Assembly (NCBI GenBank): GCA_902465115.1 | Contig: CABQMC010000104.1 | Coordinates: forward strand, 1 to 5,924 | Source: an uncultured Collinsella sp. | GTDB lineage: Bacteria > Actinomycetota > Coriobacteriia > Coriobacteriales > Coriobacteriaceae | Direction of reading: 5' to 3' | DNA length: 5,924 nucleotides | In this document: positions 5,431 through 5,924 of the stretch, piece by piece | How positions within the stretch are numbered: position 1 is the stretch's first letter | How the letters are laid out: each line of letters starts with the position of its first letter | Translations under genes and position numbers: made by a program | Notes under the pieces: generated by a model | What the model saw: only the letters and a program-made list of their open reading frames with translations | Database searches by the model: none | What the model was told of the DNA's origin: nothing

Positions 5431-5450
5431 GGCTGCGCACCTCTCTTCGG
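5385..5450 (+). promoter_or_regulatory. Possible three-way-junction leader upstream of rplN
   Basis: Four helices fit together without conflict. P1 pairs 5385-5391 with 5444-5450 (CCGAAGA/TCTTCGG). P2 pairs GTGCG 5393-5397 with CGCAC 5436-5440. P3 pairs TATGC 5398-5402 with GCATA 5410-5414. P4 pairs AGCC 5420-5423 with GGCT 5431-5434, loop GTATAAA. That is 21 base pairs in 66 nt, 25 nt before the rplN start. It could be a regulatory RNA for the rplN-rplX genes. The same stretch also contains -10-like sequences, so promoter and RNA readings compete. Confidence 0.4.
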
Positions 5451-5475
5451 TTCTTAGTTCGGAGGAACATCTACC

Positions 5476-5844
5476 ATGATTCAGATGCAAACCATGCTGA
5501 ACGTCGCCGACAACTCCGGCGCTCGCAAGATTCGCTGCATCAAGGTGCTTGGCGGTTCCAAGCGTCGTTATGCAGGCATCGGCGATGTGTTCATCGGTGC
5601 TGTCCAGGAGGCTACCCCTGGCGCCAACGTCAAGAAGAAGGACGTTGTCCGTTGCGTCGTCGTTCGCACCGTTAAGGAGATCCGCCGCAAGGATGGCTCC
5701 TACATTCGCTTTGATGAGAACGCCTGCGTTGTCATCAACAACGATGGTTCGCCCGTCGGCACCCGTATCTTCGGGCCCGTCGCTCGCGAGCTTCGTGACA
5801 AGAAGTACATGAAGATCGTCTCGCTCGCTCCCGAGACCCTGTAG
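5476..5844 (+). CDS. rplN: 50S ribosomal protein L14
   Basis: L14 binds 23S rRNA at the subunit interface, contacts 16S rRNA helix 14 and is the docking site of the silencing factor RsfS. The 122-residue product has the standard length and motifs: [28 protein letters not shown] (1-28), [18 protein letters not shown] (32-49), [13 protein letters not shown] (53-65), [15 protein letters not shown] (74-88) and [26 protein letters not shown] (95-120). GGAGGA (5461-5466) is 9 nt before the ATG. That site sits within a small hairpin, GTTC 5457-5460 with GAAC 5465-5468, loop GGAG. It begins the spc-type gene order, rplN then rplX. Confidence 0.98.
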   Translation: MIQMQTMLNVADNSGARKIRCIKVLGGSKRRYAGIGDVFIGAVQEATPGANVKKKDVVRCVVVRTVKEIRRKDGSYIRFDENACVVINNDGSPVGTRIFGPVARELRDKKYMKIVSLAPETL

Positions 5845-5857
5845 TTAGGGGAGATAT

Positions 5858-5924
5858 ATGTATATCAAGAAGGGCGATAAGGTCCAGGTTCTCTCTGGTA
5901 AGGATCGCGGCAAGCAGGGCGTTG
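5858..5924 (+). CDS. rplX: 50S ribosomal protein L24 (5' part, cut by window end)
   Basis: L24 is one of the two assembly-initiator proteins of the 50S subunit. Only the first 22 codons are present. They read [20 protein letters not shown] then GV, which contains the KOW-type motif ([18 protein letters not shown]) that defines L24. The ATG at 5858 is preceded by GGGGAGA and lies 13 bp after the rplN stop, so it is cotranscribed with rplN. The rest of the gene is beyond the window. Confidence 0.93.
   Translation, partial: MYIKKGDKVQVLSGKDRGKQGV

Noticed and set aside
1..5924. Mobile element, CRISPR, defence system or transferred island
   Set aside because: No transposase, recombinase, repeat array or composition shift beyond the non-coding gaps; the genes are core ribosomal genes in near-standard order.

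Overview
The window is a piece of the large ribosomal-protein gene cluster (S10 cluster running into the spc cluster) of a GC-rich bacterium. All twelve genes are on the + strand: rplC (L3), rplD (L4), rplW (L23), rplB (L2), rpsS (S19), rplV (L22), rpsC (S3), rplP (L16), rpmC (L29), rpsQ (S17), rplN (L14) and the first 22 codons of rplX (L24). Strong C/G third-position bias, AAG/CGT/CGC-rich codon use and the protein sequences fit a high-GC Gram-positive. I lean to Coriobacteriia (a Collinsella-like organism) from general resemblance; this is inference, not a database match.

Layout: 1-374 holds no supportable gene. It has a terminator-like hairpin (24-46), a candidate promoter box (165-190) and a leader of roughly 180 nt with two sizeable predicted hairpins before rplC. 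rplC-rplD-rplW follow (375-1956). A 179-bp gap then carries a strong terminator-like hairpin, a second copy of the same box (23 of 26 bases identical) and a short leader that can fold over the rplB ribosome-binding site. rplB to rpsQ (2136-5357) are tightly packed, with one-base overlaps at rpsC/rplP and rplP/rpmC. A third gap of 118 bp (5358-5475), at the conventional S10/spc boundary, contains a possible three-way-junction RNA or a promoter before rplN-rplX.

The products are all ribosomal. L3, L4, L22, L23, L24 and L29 are associated with early 50S assembly or the exit-tunnel region, and L2, L14 and L16 with the peptidyl-transferase or subunit-interface region. S3, S17 and S19 belong to the 30S subunit. 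The proteins are near family-typical; only L16 stands out, with an extra acidic, Ala-rich tail of about 33 residues.

The interest lies in the gaps. The usually continuous S10 operon appears to be cut into separately controlled units. rpsJ (S10), normally just before rplC, is absent from that position. Two units share a near-identical upstream box, and each gap is followed by a different foldable leader. No mobile element, CRISPR array, tRNA, rRNA or exotic gene was seen.
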